A stretch of DNA of 64,000 nucleotides from Fontibacter flavus (lineage in GTDB: Bacteria > Bacteroidota > Bacteroidia > Cytophagales > Cyclobacteriaceae), in the NCBI RefSeq assembly GCF_042432905.1, contig NZ_JBHLWI010000004.1, forward strand, positions 62,001 to 126,000, written 5' to 3'. Positions 26,859 to 35,491 of the stretch are shown here, piece by piece (within the stretch, counting starts at the first letter, position 1; every line of letters starts with the position of its first letter). The notes beneath the pieces are model-generated. The model was not told where the DNA came from. It searched no databases and worked only from the letters and a program-made list of their open reading frames with translations. The position numbers and the translations under genes were made by a program.

Positions 26859-26949
26859 ACTGATTTACATGATTCAGGCTTTTATTTACCTGAATCAAAC
26901 TTTATTCATTTTAAAATGCTCCCCCTGTTTTCGGAAGGAAGCATTAAAC

Positions 26950-27372
26950 TTATTTTGCGAAAATCTGGGATTCGTCCTGGAAGGATTTGAATTCCAGTGC
27001 ATTTCCTGCCGGGTCAAGGAAAAACATGGTGGCCTGTTCACCCACTTCCCCTTTGAACCTGATGTAAGGTTCAATGACGAACTGGATACCGTGCTGGGTA
27101 AGTTTGTCTGCTAATGCATGCCATTCATCCCAGGGTAAAATAGCTCCGAAATGTCTTACAGGGACATTTTTACCGTCAACTTCATTTGCCTTGGCCAAAG
27201 TTAGTTCTTCAGGCTTAACATGGGCGGAAAGTTGGTGTCCGAAGAAATTAAAATCTATCCATTTCTCGGTGCTTCGTCCTATTTCACAACCCAGGAGATC
27301 TCCATAAAACTTTCTGGTTTCTTCTATATCCCGAATAGGAAATGCTAAATGAAAAGGCTTAAATTGGCTCAT
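26950..27372 (-). CDS. VOC family protein (glyoxalase/dioxygenase fold)
   Basis: 140 residues from the ATG at 27372. The frame remains open upstream to 27591, but that part is antisense to the patatin gene and does not fit the family. The N-terminus FHLAFPIRDIEETRKFYGDL is a classic VOC opening with a metal-ligand His. A second His is in VRHFGAILPWDEW, and the Glu ligand is in FFLDPAGNALEFKSF. It probably binds one divalent metal. Function could be a glyoxalase, a dioxygenase or resistance role; sequence alone does not decide. It is divergent from the patatin gene across 64 bases. Confidence 0.85.
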   Translation of the reverse strand: MSQFKPFHLAFPIRDIEETRKFYGDLLGCEIGRSTEKWIDFNFFGHQLSAHVKPEELTLAKANEVDGKNVPVRHFGAILPWDEWHALADKLTQHGIQFVIEPYIRFKGEVGEQATMFFLDPAGNALEFKSFQDESQIFAK

Positions 27373-27436
27373 AATTTTATATTTTCGTGCTGCAAAAATG
27401 ACGGTAATTTCTTGTTTTTGAAAATGGATTTGAATT

Positions 27437-28333
27437 ATGGGTAAGAAAACTGTTTCATTGGTGCTTTCCAGTGGTGGCGCTAGAGGGATGGCGCATATTG
27501 GAGCTATTGAGGTATTGGAAGAGTCTGGATATGAAGTCGTCTCAATAGCTGGCTGTTCTGCTGGGGCTCTGATCGGCGGGATATATGCCACCGGTCAATT
27601 ACCGAAATTCAAGGACTGGATTTGTAATCTGGATAGGATTGATGTTTTTTCACTGATGGATTTTACCTTCTCCAGTAAGGGCTTTATCAAAGGGGAAAAG
27701 GTTTTTGGGGAATTGAAAAAATTGATAGCTGATTGTCAGATTGAAGAACTGAATATTCCTTTTAGATGTACAGCAGTAGAGATCCCTGCCGGAAAAGAAA
27801 AAATCTTCAAATCCGGAAGTCTTTACGAGGCGATTAGGGCTTCATCTTCCATTCCATCTGTTATGACGCCAGCTAAAATCGGTAAACATGAATATATTGA
27901 CGGCGGTATTCTGAACCCTATACCTTTTAACTTGATTAAGGAACAATACAAGGGAGATTTGTTGGTAGCCATTGACCTAAATGGTCCAAAAGAAGAATTG
28001 GTGAAGGTAGACAAAAAAGAAAAGATGGACTCAAATCTTAAACTCCCCTCATGGATGAAGGATTATCAAAAGAAATTCGCCAACTATTTTTATTCTGAAG
28101 AGAAATCTGAAAAAGCCAAAGGGATGAGTTCTGTCGAATTGCTTAACTTTTCTTTCGACCTGCTGCAGGATAAATTGTCGGACTTGGTGATAGAAAAGCA
28201 CCCGGTGGATATCATCGTGGAAATTTCCAGGGAACAGGCAGGGACCTTGGAGTTCCATAGGGCGGAAGAACTGATTCAGGTTGGCAGAATGAAAATGGAA
28301 GAAGCCATTAAAAAATTCGAAAGTGGAAGTTAA
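27437..28333 (+). CDS. Patatin-like phospholipase, RssA type
   Basis: 298 residues. The catalytic Ser is in GCSAG (near residue 41), the Asp in DGGILNPIP, and the oxyanion glycine-rich loop in SSGGARGMAHIG. Length and motif order match the cytoplasmic patatin/RssA family of lipid acyl hydrolases. The C-terminal third is charged and helical. The stop overlaps the start of the methyltransferase gene by 11 bases, indicating a two-gene operon. Confidence 0.92.
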   Translation: MGKKTVSLVLSSGGARGMAHIGAIEVLEESGYEVVSIAGCSAGALIGGIYATGQLPKFKDWICNLDRIDVFSLMDFTFSSKGFIKGEKVFGELKKLIADCQIEELNIPFRCTAVEIPAGKEKIFKSGSLYEAIRASSSIPSVMTPAKIGKHEYIDGGILNPIPFNLIKEQYKGDLLVAIDLNGPKEELVKVDKKEKMDSNLKLPSWMKDYQKKFANYFYSEEKSEKAKGMSSVELLNFSFDLLQDKLSDLVIEKHPVDIIVEISREQAGTLEFHRAEELIQVGRMKMEEAIKKFESGS

Positions 28334-28946
28334 GGAACTTAATGCTTTACTGGGTAACATTGATATCTACCTGTTGGACCAGATCCTCAAAGGCCGATTC
28401 AAAAAGGATATGAAAATCCTGGATGCAGGATGTGGAGAGGGGAGAAATTGTATTTATTTCCTGAATCAAGGCTATCAGATTTTTGGAGCAGATGCAAATC
28501 CAATTGCCATTCAGATGGCAAGGGTCTATGCACAGACCATTCAGAAAGATTTTGATATTTATAGATTTCAAAAGGCAAATGTAGAAGATATGCCTTTCCA
28601 TAATGGTGCATTCGATGCCATTTTGAGTTCCGCGGTTCTTCATTTTGCCATAAGCGAAAATCATTTCTTTCAATTGATGGATGAAATGATGCGGGTGCTG
28701 AAGCCTGGGGGTGTGTTTTTCTTGAGGATGTGTACAGATGCAGGTAATATTTTGTCAAATTCTCCAAATTTAGGGGAGGGCGTATACCTGTTGCCTGATG
28801 GTTCTGAACGTTTTGTCATGACCGAAAAACTTGAAGAGCAAATGGTAAATCGATACCAATTGGAATACCTTGAGCCCGCTAAAAGTGTTTTGGTGCATGG
28901 TCAGCGGAGTATGGGGGTGTTTGTTTTGAGGAAAAAGGAAGTGTAG
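28323..28946 (+). CDS. Class I SAM-dependent methyltransferase
   Basis: 207 residues. Motif I is ILDAGCGEGRN, the acidic end of strand 2 is FGADANPIAIQMA, motif III is FDAILSSAVLHFA, and EMMRVLKPGGVFFLR follows. The start is a GTG at 28323 inside the end of the patatin gene; no ATG gives a full domain. The acceptor cannot be identified. The overlap with the patatin gene suggests coupled expression. Confidence 0.85.
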   Translation: MEVKELNALLGNIDIYLLDQILKGRFKKDMKILDAGCGEGRNCIYFLNQGYQIFGADANPIAIQMARVYAQTIQKDFDIYRFQKANVEDMPFHNGAFDAILSSAVLHFAISENHFFQLMDEMMRVLKPGGVFFLRMCTDAGNILSNSPNLGEGVYLLPDGSERFVMTEKLEEQMVNRYQLEYLEPAKSVLVHGQRSMGVFVLRKKEV

Positions 28947-28949
28947 GGG

Positions 28950-29110
28950 ATTTTGCTTGTTGTCGAGTTGTCGGGTTATAATGGTTGTTTAAGGCCTAGA
29001 TGGAATAATTGATTTTGACAAAATCAAAAACCTTAATGAATTCCTTATTTGCCTCAACTTCTTAATGTTTTCCGAAATCTTCCTTCCGAAATTCGAAATT
29101 ACTTTTGCCT
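28950..29110. other. Spacer with degenerate interspersed-repeat character
   Basis: The 160 bases between the convergent methyltransferase and desaturase genes hold no gene. The stretch near 29040-29110 is T/C-rich and built of short near-repeats (CTTCCTTCCGAAATTCG), like the low-complexity spacers common in this family. No terminator with a good stem was found. Confidence 0.3.
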
Positions 29111-29111
29111 T

Positions 29112-30593
29112 TTACTTTGGATCTTTTTCTTTACTTACCATCTCCGTCATAATCTTAGCAGAAAGCAGGCAGAGGGGGATTCCTCCTCCTGGATGTACAC
29201 TGCCCCCACAGAAATACAGGTTTTTGATATTGGAAGAATAGTTGGCGTGTCTTAAAAATGCCGCATACATATTATTGGAGCTATTACCGTACAATGCGCC
29301 ATTGGCACTGGAAGTCCTGGATTCAATTGTTCTCGGTTCAAGGATATCCTCGACTTCTATCAAAGGTTCAATGTCGGTATTCAGTGTTCGGTTGATTTTG
29401 GCAATGATATTTTTTCTAGCCTCATTGATCATGCTGTCCCAGTTCTGACCTTGGTTATTGGGGACATTGATCATGGTAAACCAGTTCATGCAGCCTTCTG
29501 GCGCATCATCTGGTTTGTATACCGATGTGATATTGATATAGACCGTTGGGTCTTCGTAAATGCGTTTTTTGTGGAAAATATGGTCAAACTCCGCTTTGTA
29601 GTCCTCAGAAAAAAGAATGTTATGCAGATCCAGTTCAGGGAAGACTTTTTTGATGCCCCAATAAAATATCAATGCGGAACTTGATTTGGGTTGGTTGAGC
29701 AAAAGTTTGGGCTGTTTTTCTTCTTTGAGGATGGTTTTGTAAGCATTGACCATGTCCATGTTGTTGACCACGATATCAGTCAGATGATCCTGTCCTTTTA
29801 CTTTGACACCAATGGCTTTTTGATTGGCTACAATTATTTCTTCAACCTTGGAGTTGAATTTAAATATGACGCCCAGTTCTAAGGCAAGTTTATATAGGCT
29901 CAAAGTAATGTCATGCATTCCTTTTTTAGGAAAGAAAGCGCCAATATTGAATTCCAAGTGTGGGATAATATTCAGCGTGGCAGGGGTTTCATAGGGATTG
30001 GAGCCATTATAGGTGGCATAGCGGTTGAACAACTGTACCATTTTAGCCTGTTTGAACTGTCTAGCATTGGCTTTGTACATGGTGCTGAAGATGCCAAGCT
30101 TTCCTAGTTTCAAGTAGGATTTTAAAGCGTCCTTGTTGGTCCAGGTCTTCAGTTGATGTAGAGAACGGTGCATAAACAGTGGTGCCAGGCTTTCATAAAT
30201 AAAGGCAGATCTTTTCAATGATTTCCTGACATGGTCTGCTGGTTCGCCTAGCTTGGTTTCCACCTCATCTGCAAAGCGGTTGATATCAGCATAAGCTTTG
30301 ACCTGAGCTCCGTCTTCCCAGAAATAATGGCAGGCCACTGGTAATTTGATGTAATCGAAATGCTCCTTTGGGTCTTTTCCGGCCAATTGAAAAAGTTCTT
30401 CTACCTGTTCCGGTAAAGTAAACAGGGAAGGTCCCGCATCAAAGCGGTAACCTTTGATTTCAATTTCAGAGAGCTTGCCTCCCGGGAAAGCATTGGCTTC
30501 GAATACATTGACTTGGTAACCTTTGATGGCTAGACGAATGGATGCTGCTAGGCCTGCGATTCCCGCACCGATGACAATTGCTGATTTGGACAT
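29112..30593 (-). CDS. crtD: CrtI/CrtD-family carotenoid desaturase
   Basis: 493 residues from the ATG at 30593; a TTG at 30608 would add five. The FAD-binding N-terminus is VIGAGIAGLAASIRLA followed by VFEANAFPGGKLSE, and the C-terminal FAD motif is YFCGGSVHPGGGIPLCLLSA. That last motif is nearer to Bacteroidota CrtD (hydroxycarotenoid 3,4-desaturase, used for myxol- and saproxanthin-type pigments) than to phytoene desaturase CrtI, but I cannot separate the two firmly. No other carotenoid gene is adjacent. It is transcribed alone towards the methyltransferase gene. Confidence 0.8.
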   Translation of the reverse strand: MSKSAIVIGAGIAGLAASIRLAIKGYQVNVFEANAFPGGKLSEIEIKGYRFDAGPSLFTLPEQVEELFQLAGKDPKEHFDYIKLPVACHYFWEDGAQVKAYADINRFADEVETKLGEPADHVRKSLKRSAFIYESLAPLFMHRSLHQLKTWTNKDALKSYLKLGKLGIFSTMYKANARQFKQAKMVQLFNRYATYNGSNPYETPATLNIIPHLEFNIGAFFPKKGMHDITLSLYKLALELGVIFKFNSKVEEIIVANQKAIGVKVKGQDHLTDIVVNNMDMVNAYKTILKEEKQPKLLLNQPKSSSALIFYWGIKKVFPELDLHNILFSEDYKAEFDHIFHKKRIYEDPTVYINITSVYKPDDAPEGCMNWFTMINVPNNQGQNWDSMINEARKNIIAKINRTLNTDIEPLIEVEDILEPRTIESRTSSANGALYGNSSNNMYAAFLRHANYSSNIKNLYFCGGSVHPGGGIPLCLLSAKIMTEMVSKEKDPK

Positions 30594-30608
30594 AAGGTAG
30601 AAACTCAA

Positions 30609-31027
30609 TTTGTCAAATCTGGTTTAGAAAAACGGGAAAATCAAATTTTATGATGCCCCTAATGAAAGGGGATCTCACTTGATTCTAAAGAAATATTTTA
30701 TCGAAAAAGAAGATGGATTAAGGGTTGATTTTGTCAATAAAGTAAGGGTGATATCTTAATAAGTGCTAGAAGTCAGGATATTATACTTAAAAAAAGTTAT
30801 TTTTTTGAAAAAATTTTGAATTCAAATAGTCTAATTGAATAAAGGTAAAATCAAATTATTAGGAAGAAAACCAGTTATTAGGCTAATTCTATTTTTTTAA
30901 GTGTAAACAATTGATTTTTAGATTATTCAATTCAGATGTGATAAAGTGTATTTTATATACAAAAAATAACTTTTGGTTATATATTTAGCAAACTAAGATC
31001 CATTTGGAAACCATTAAACATTTAAAC
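30609..31027. other. AT-rich intergenic region between divergent genes
   Basis: About 420 bases with no coding frame. It is strongly AT-rich and ends with TATATTTA (30980-30987), one mismatch from the -7 consensus, about 40 bases before the lipoprotein gene start. The segment TTTTATATACA just upstream of it recurs in the leader of the second lipoprotein gene (near 32609). Confidence 0.4.
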
Positions 31028-32194
31028 ATGAGAGCACTTTCATTACGCCAATCCCTGACAGGAGTTTGGGGATTGGTTATTTTATTGTTTGCGTTCAGCT
31101 GTTCGCAGGTTGAGGATTTGAATCCCCAACTGGATGCAAAAGAAGAATTGGCACAAGGTCCTGGAACCAAAATAAATTTTCAGGGCCCATTGGTGGAGCC
31201 GGTCAACTGGGCTCTTAGAGTAGGGGGTAACGGTAATAATGGAGGGAATGTAGATTGTGATGATCTGGATGAAACTTATGCCGAGAGTTCCGGTAGAAAT
31301 AATTACAATGATGGGGCTTTTGATGAGAAATGGCCGGAAGGTCTGGAGGTAGAGGTTGTTGATGGAACATATGTGACTTGGTCCTATACAGCGCCAAAAG
31401 GCTATTGTTTGGAGCGTATGGCAGTGATAGTAAAAGGAGGATCAGCCGCAAACGTATATGAATACAAATCTGGAATTAAAAATGATGATGGACTCGCCGC
31501 TCCTGTGAATGCCAGTGGTAAACCTGCTGGTTTAAGTAATTTGACTTTTTGTTTTACCTTGACCGAAGCTCCTGAACCGCCTGTTTCAGATGGTGATCAG
31601 AAAGAGTGCTTTGAGGAGGGCATTGTTTTGAGGGCTTCTGCCAAAGTAAGTGGAGAAGGCGTAACTGTAGTGTGGTACGATGCTGCTAGCGGTGGCAATG
31701 TAGTTGATGACCCAATTTTGGATGAAGTAGGTGAAGTGACCTACTGGGCAGAAGCCGTAAAGTTTGAAGGCTGTGTCAGTGCAGAGCGAACAGCTGTGAA
31801 ATTGGTTTTAGAAGATTGTGATGAGGAATATTTCTGTGAAGGTTCCCAGACTGCTTATGGAGGCAGTACAGAGGGTGATGGCTCGGCTTGGTGGTTCTAT
31901 TTTGATACTACAAAAGACGCGGAACAGCCGATCTATGCAGGTCAGAAACTGACCAATGGAAAAGTCACTTATGATGCTGATAAAGATGAAATCAGCATTG
32001 ATCTGGGAGATTGGGAATTACAGGAAAGTGATGAAGCAGTAAAAGTTCTGGCGTATAATGAATTGCCTACTGCCAGGCCGGCAAATGGTGGTGGACCTAA
32101 CAGTCCAAGAATTTATGCGGGAAGAGAATTGCTTGTTAAGGGCAATGGATCCAGGTTTTATGTTATCCACTTGGATGTGGTATGCAATCAGTAA
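31028..32194 (+). CDS. Secreted lipoprotein with Ig-like domain, function unknown
   Basis: 388 residues from the ATG at 31028 (a TTG at 31004 is in frame). The signal VILLFAFSC leads to a lipidated Cys. Residues about 70-180 contain GTYVTWSYTAPKGYCLERM, then VKGGSAANVYEY and GLSNLTFCF, a pattern I recognise from secreted proteins of several phyla but cannot name. Residues about 195-270 resemble an Ig-like domain (VVWYDAASGG, CVSAERTAV). The C-terminal part (SAWWFYFDTT to FYVIHLDVVC) is beta-rich. It is probably surface exposed. The next gene encodes another unrecognised lipoprotein with a similar AT-rich leader. Confidence 0.7.
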   Translation: MRALSLRQSLTGVWGLVILLFAFSCSQVEDLNPQLDAKEELAQGPGTKINFQGPLVEPVNWALRVGGNGNNGGNVDCDDLDETYAESSGRNNYNDGAFDEKWPEGLEVEVVDGTYVTWSYTAPKGYCLERMAVIVKGGSAANVYEYKSGIKNDDGLAAPVNASGKPAGLSNLTFCFTLTEAPEPPVSDGDQKECFEEGIVLRASAKVSGEGVTVVWYDAASGGNVVDDPILDEVGEVTYWAEAVKFEGCVSAERTAVKLVLEDCDEEYFCEGSQTAYGGSTEGDGSAWWFYFDTTKDAEQPIYAGQKLTNGKVTYDADKDEISIDLGDWELQESDEAVKVLAYNELPTARPANGGGPNSPRIYAGRELLVKGNGSRFYVIHLDVVCNQ

Positions 32195-32216
32195 TATAGG
32201 ATTAGGCTATAAGTCT

Positions 32217-32250
32217 AAGGCTGTCAGCAGAAGCTGGCAGCCTTTTTTAT
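32217..32250 (+). terminator. Rho-independent terminator after the first lipoprotein gene
   Basis: AAGGCTGTCAGC and GCTGGCAGCCTT pair with one G-T wobble around an AGAA loop, followed by a T run. Confidence 0.85.
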
Positions 32251-32681
32251 TGACTTGAAAAGTCAAGCTTGTCTTTCACAGGTAAGGTTGAAGATATTAA
32301 ACTCTCATTTTTGAATCTGGAAGTTTGAAAATCATTAATTTGTAAAACACAAAAAGGCATAAAATGAGTAAAAAAACGCAGTTTATTTACAAAATAGGAG
32401 AAAAAAGATAAAATTTTTTTATTGATTAAAAAAGGCCTAAATGGATTAAAATAAGGGGTTTTTGATAAAATTAGTAAATTTATAAATACAAAAAAAAGAA
32501 TTTGAAATTTTTTTCAATTTTTTTTTTCAATCTCAAAATGGGCCTTTTTGGGCTGTTTGAGGCGGTTTTTGGTAAAATCAATATTTTTTCAAAATACAAA
32601 AAAATGTTTTTTATATACATATATTTGCATTTAAATAAAATTTGATGTAGTTTAGCATCATCAAATAAAATAACCGACGAT
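32251..32681. promoter_or_regulatory. Very AT-rich leader with candidate promoter of the second lipoprotein gene
   Basis: About 430 bases, dominated by A and T runs, without a coding frame. TATATTTG at 32620-32627 matches TAnnTTTG exactly, about 55 bases before the ATG at 32682. No clear -33 TTTG is seen. Runs of six to ten A or T at 32400-32610 suggest intrinsic curvature or UP-like activity. Confidence 0.4.
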
Positions 32682-33587
32682 ATGAAAAACTTAATGACAA
32701 ACTTCAAAATGGCCTTGGTGCTTACTTTTGGCGCCGCTACTTTATTTTCCTGTAACCACATTGAACCTTTTGATCCAAGTCCTTATGGAATGGAAGCGGA
32801 AGCTGTGGCCAAGAATGGTTTTAACCTTGCCGCTATAGGAACAGGATTGGATAATGCCAGAACCTACACCGAGAATGCCTGGGATATTTCCTGTATTACC
32901 GAAGATGCAGAAACTTGGTTTGTGGCTTCCTTTACCGAAAGTTATGGTCCAACCCAAGGAGATGTAACAGTGGAGGTTTACAATACCCCAACCCAAATGG
33001 TATACGCTATCAGCAGTACTACAGACATCAAAGTGGTTAATTTTAAAGGTGTTGAAAAATATAAAAGCAATACGCCAGCTGCCCAACCATTTATAATCAC
33101 TGAGGAACTTGGTGCTTTTGAAACTGATTGGAATGCAGGTGATGAGCTTTTTGCAGATCTGGTAGTAAGAAGAAACAACTCCAATGGTGGCGGTTCAGGA
33201 CAGCAAGTATTGATCAATACCAGCTATAAACTGGTAGGTGTTTGTGAAGCACCTGAAGTGACTTGTGACAATTCCCTAAGCTATGTAGATCATGGAGACG
33301 GTACTTATACTTTTACCTTTGTACCAAAACAAGATATGAATGATGCCAATTTGGTTTTCACTTTTGCCCAAGGTGTGACCATCGGTGGATTGGATAACTG
33401 GGAAGCTAAAGGAGTGACCATGCAAAAAAAGATGAATATGATAGCTTTTTCAACGTATACCTGGACAGTGGAATTGGATACAAACTGTAGAGGTGTTGGC
33501 CAGCCAAATGCCAACCTTTGGACAGACTTTACTGTCAATGGTGATTCCAAGAAATGTGACCTTAAGAATATTGTCAAATCATGCTAA
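32682..33587 (+). CDS. Secreted lipoprotein of unknown function
   Basis: 301 residues with a lipoprotein signal (LTFGAATLFSC). The mature protein is beta-rich and contains several Cys (DISCIT, VGVCEAPEVTCDN, DTNCRG, KKCDL, KSC at the end), so it may carry disulfides. A short Asn/Gly-rich linker (RRNNSNGGGSGQ) separates two parts; the second (LSYVDHGDGTYTFTFVPKQD) looks like a beta-sandwich. I recognise no family. Its neighbour at 31028 is also a Cys-containing lipoprotein with a similar leader, so the two may be a functional pair. A terminator follows. Confidence 0.65.
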   Translation: MKNLMTNFKMALVLTFGAATLFSCNHIEPFDPSPYGMEAEAVAKNGFNLAAIGTGLDNARTYTENAWDISCITEDAETWFVASFTESYGPTQGDVTVEVYNTPTQMVYAISSTTDIKVVNFKGVEKYKSNTPAAQPFIITEELGAFETDWNAGDELFADLVVRRNNSNGGGSGQQVLINTSYKLVGVCEAPEVTCDNSLSYVDHGDGTYTFTFVPKQDMNDANLVFTFAQGVTIGGLDNWEAKGVTMQKKMNMIAFSTYTWTVELDTNCRGVGQPNANLWTDFTVNGDSKKCDLKNIVKSC

Positions 33588-33616
33588 TCCATGATAAGCC
33601 CTAGTGACAATATCAT

Positions 33617-33647
33617 AAGCCCTGGAGTAATCCGGGGCTTTTTGTTT
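33617..33647 (+). terminator. Rho-independent terminator after the second lipoprotein gene
   Basis: AAGCCCTGGA and TCCGGGGCTT pair with one mismatch, followed by TTTGTTTT. Confidence 0.75.
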
Positions 33648-33719
33648 TAGCTGATCCAAGTAAAGAAACTTAGGTTAGCAGGATGTTAGGTGTTCTGATG
33701 TCAATAAGGCCTTGCTTTT

Positions 33720-33925
33720 CATTCCCCATAAATCCATCCTTTAACTAGGTTCCTTGGTATCCATCAAAGATCGGTCTTTCAGACCTCTTGGTACGCAATT
33801 GTTATTTCAACCCGGGATGATATCCTAGGCTAATACGGAACGGCCTTTCAGGCCTCTGAAAACCCAATTGCTTATCACCTCAGACTTTCTCCCGTACTAA
33901 AACAGCTCAGCCTTTCAGGCTTAAA
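33720..33925. repeat. Three decayed tandem REP-like hairpin units
   Basis: Three short hairpins share the loop TTTCA but have different, fully paired stems: GGTC/GACC (33773-33785), GGCC/GGCC (33842-33854) and AGCC/GGCT (33909-33921). They are spaced 69 and 67 bases apart. Flanks are alignable (CAATTG plus a later TAC/AAC segment in the first two), and the first unit is followed by a second dyad, CCCGGGATGATATCCTAGG-like. Compensated stem changes indicate selection on or copying of structure. No transposase is near. Confidence 0.6.
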
Positions 33926-33930
33926 CCATA

Positions 33931-33970
33931 AAAAAGGAGGACTCTAAAATCAAGAGTCCTCCTTTATTTT
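33931..33970. terminator. Terminator downstream of glyS
   Basis: AAAGGAGGACTCT and AGAGTCCTCCTTT form a perfect 13-bp stem with a 7-base loop. A runs on one side and T on the other allow termination of glyS on the minus strand. Confidence 0.85.
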
Positions 33971-34015
33971 ATTGAGTGAAATTCTTCTATCTCAATGTGT
34001 TCAAATGGCTGGAGA

Positions 34016-35482
34016 TCAAATCTTCTCAAAAATCCTTCTAAAGCTACAAGCTTCAGTCAATCTGCTGTGAAGTTCTGAAATGGCTACCCTTTCCTGTTCG
34101 GTGGTATCCCTGTGACGGATAGTCACTGTATTGTCTTCCAAAGTCTGATGATCCACAGCGATACAGAATGGTGTTCCGATCAGGTCCTGACGGGTATATC
34201 TTTTTCCAATGGAAGCAGCCTCTTCATAGATGATGTTGAAATCATATTTGAGGTTTTCTACGATTTCCTGAGCTTTTTCAGGTAGGCCATCTTTTTTGGT
34301 CAATGGCAAAATGGCTGCTTTGACTGGGGCAATGGCGGGGTGGAACTTCAGGTAAGTTCTTTGCTTGCCTTCCACCTCTTCGTCTACAAAAGCATTGCAC
34401 AGGGTCATCAGGAACAGTCGGTCTGCCCCAATGGAAGTTTCAATCACAAAAGGAATATAGTTCTGATTGATTTCCGGGTCGAAGTATTGCTGTTTCTTTT
34501 TGGAATACTCCTGATGGCTCTTCAGGTCAAAGTCTGTTCTGGAGTGGATACCTTCCACTTCTTTGAAACCAAAAGGGAATTCAAATTCGATATCCATCGC
34601 GGCATTGGCATAATGCGCCAATTTCTCATGGTCATGTCTTCTGAGTTTTTGTTCTGGAATTCCCAGAGCCTTATGCCATCTCATACGGGTTTCCGCCCAC
34701 TGCTTGTACCAATCCAATTCAGAGCCAGGTCTTACAAAGAACTGCATTTCCATCTGCTCGAATTCCCTCATTCTGAAGATAAACTGACGGGCAACAATTT
34801 CATTCCTGAAGGCCTTACCGATTTGGGCAATTCCAAATGGTACTTTCATCCTGGCGGTTTTCTGTACATTGAGGAAGTTGACGAAAATACCTTGGGCGGT
34901 CTCTGGTCTCAGATAAATGGTAGAAGCATCTTCTGCTACAGAACCTACTTGGGTAGAGAACATCAGGTTGAACTGACGTACTTCTGTCCAGTTGGAAGTG
35001 CCACTGATCGGGCAAGTAATGCCTTCATTGATGATGAGTTCTCGCACAGCGGCAAGGTCTTCTGCTTCCAAAAGTCTTGCCATGGCGTTCAATAGGTTCT
35101 GTGCCCTTTCTTTATCTCCTTCTTTCTCATATTGGGCAGCTTTCTCCTCGATCAGCACATCCGCACGGTAACGTTTTTTACTGTCCTTGTTGTCGATCAT
35201 TGGGTCATTGAAACTGTCCACGTGACCTGAAGCTTTCCAGGTGGTCGGATGCATAAAAATCGCCGCATCGATCCCCACTATGTTGTCATTGAGACGGGTC
35301 ATGGTTTCCCACCAAAGACGTTTCAGGTTGTTTTTCAGTTCTACCCCATAAGCACCGTAATCATAGACAGCCTGCAGACCGTCATAGATTTCTGATGAAG
35401 GGTACACAAAGCCGTATTCCTTGGCGTGTGCGATTATATCTTTCAATTGCGTGTTTTCCGCAGTTTGTTCATTTTTTGCCAT
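34016..35482 (-). CDS. glyS: Glycine--tRNA ligase, homodimeric class II type
   Basis: 488 residues from the ATG at 35482; a TTG nine bases upstream is in frame. The protein belongs to the alpha-2 GlyRS family (eukaryote/Thermus type), not to the alpha2-beta2 type of E. coli. Evidence is the N-terminal YGFVYPSSEIYDGLQAVYDY and GVELKNN, class II motif 2 around GKAFRNEI, and motif 3 (GADRLFLMTLCNAF), with the C-terminal anticodon-binding domain from about residue 385. It charges tRNA-Gly in the cytoplasm. The symbol is used loosely; some databases call this form glyQS. Confidence 0.95.
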   Translation of the reverse strand: MAKNEQTAENTQLKDIIAHAKEYGFVYPSSEIYDGLQAVYDYGAYGVELKNNLKRLWWETMTRLNDNIVGIDAAIFMHPTTWKASGHVDSFNDPMIDNKDSKKRYRADVLIEEKAAQYEKEGDKERAQNLLNAMARLLEAEDLAAVRELIINEGITCPISGTSNWTEVRQFNLMFSTQVGSVAEDASTIYLRPETAQGIFVNFLNVQKTARMKVPFGIAQIGKAFRNEIVARQFIFRMREFEQMEMQFFVRPGSELDWYKQWAETRMRWHKALGIPEQKLRRHDHEKLAHYANAAMDIEFEFPFGFKEVEGIHSRTDFDLKSHQEYSKKKQQYFDPEINQNYIPFVIETSIGADRLFLMTLCNAFVDEEVEGKQRTYLKFHPAIAPVKAAILPLTKKDGLPEKAQEIVENLKYDFNIIYEEAASIGKRYTRQDLIGTPFCIAVDHQTLEDNTVTIRHRDTTEQERVAISELHSRLTEACSFRRIFEKI

Positions 35483-35491
35483 AGCCCGCAA

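Noticed and set aside
26810..26863. 17-codon frame over the orphan hairpin as a leader peptide
   Set aside because: No regulated gene follows on the plus strand, and no run of codons for one amino acid is seen, so attenuation is unlikely.
27373..27591. Longer N-terminus for the VOC protein
   Set aside because: It is antisense to the patatin gene and its composition (Pro/Ile/Ala-rich) does not match the family, whose natural opening is at the ATG at 27372.
33720..33925. CRISPR array
   Set aside because: Only three hairpin units, with imperfect repeats of 13 bases and no conserved longer repeat; no cas gene in the window.
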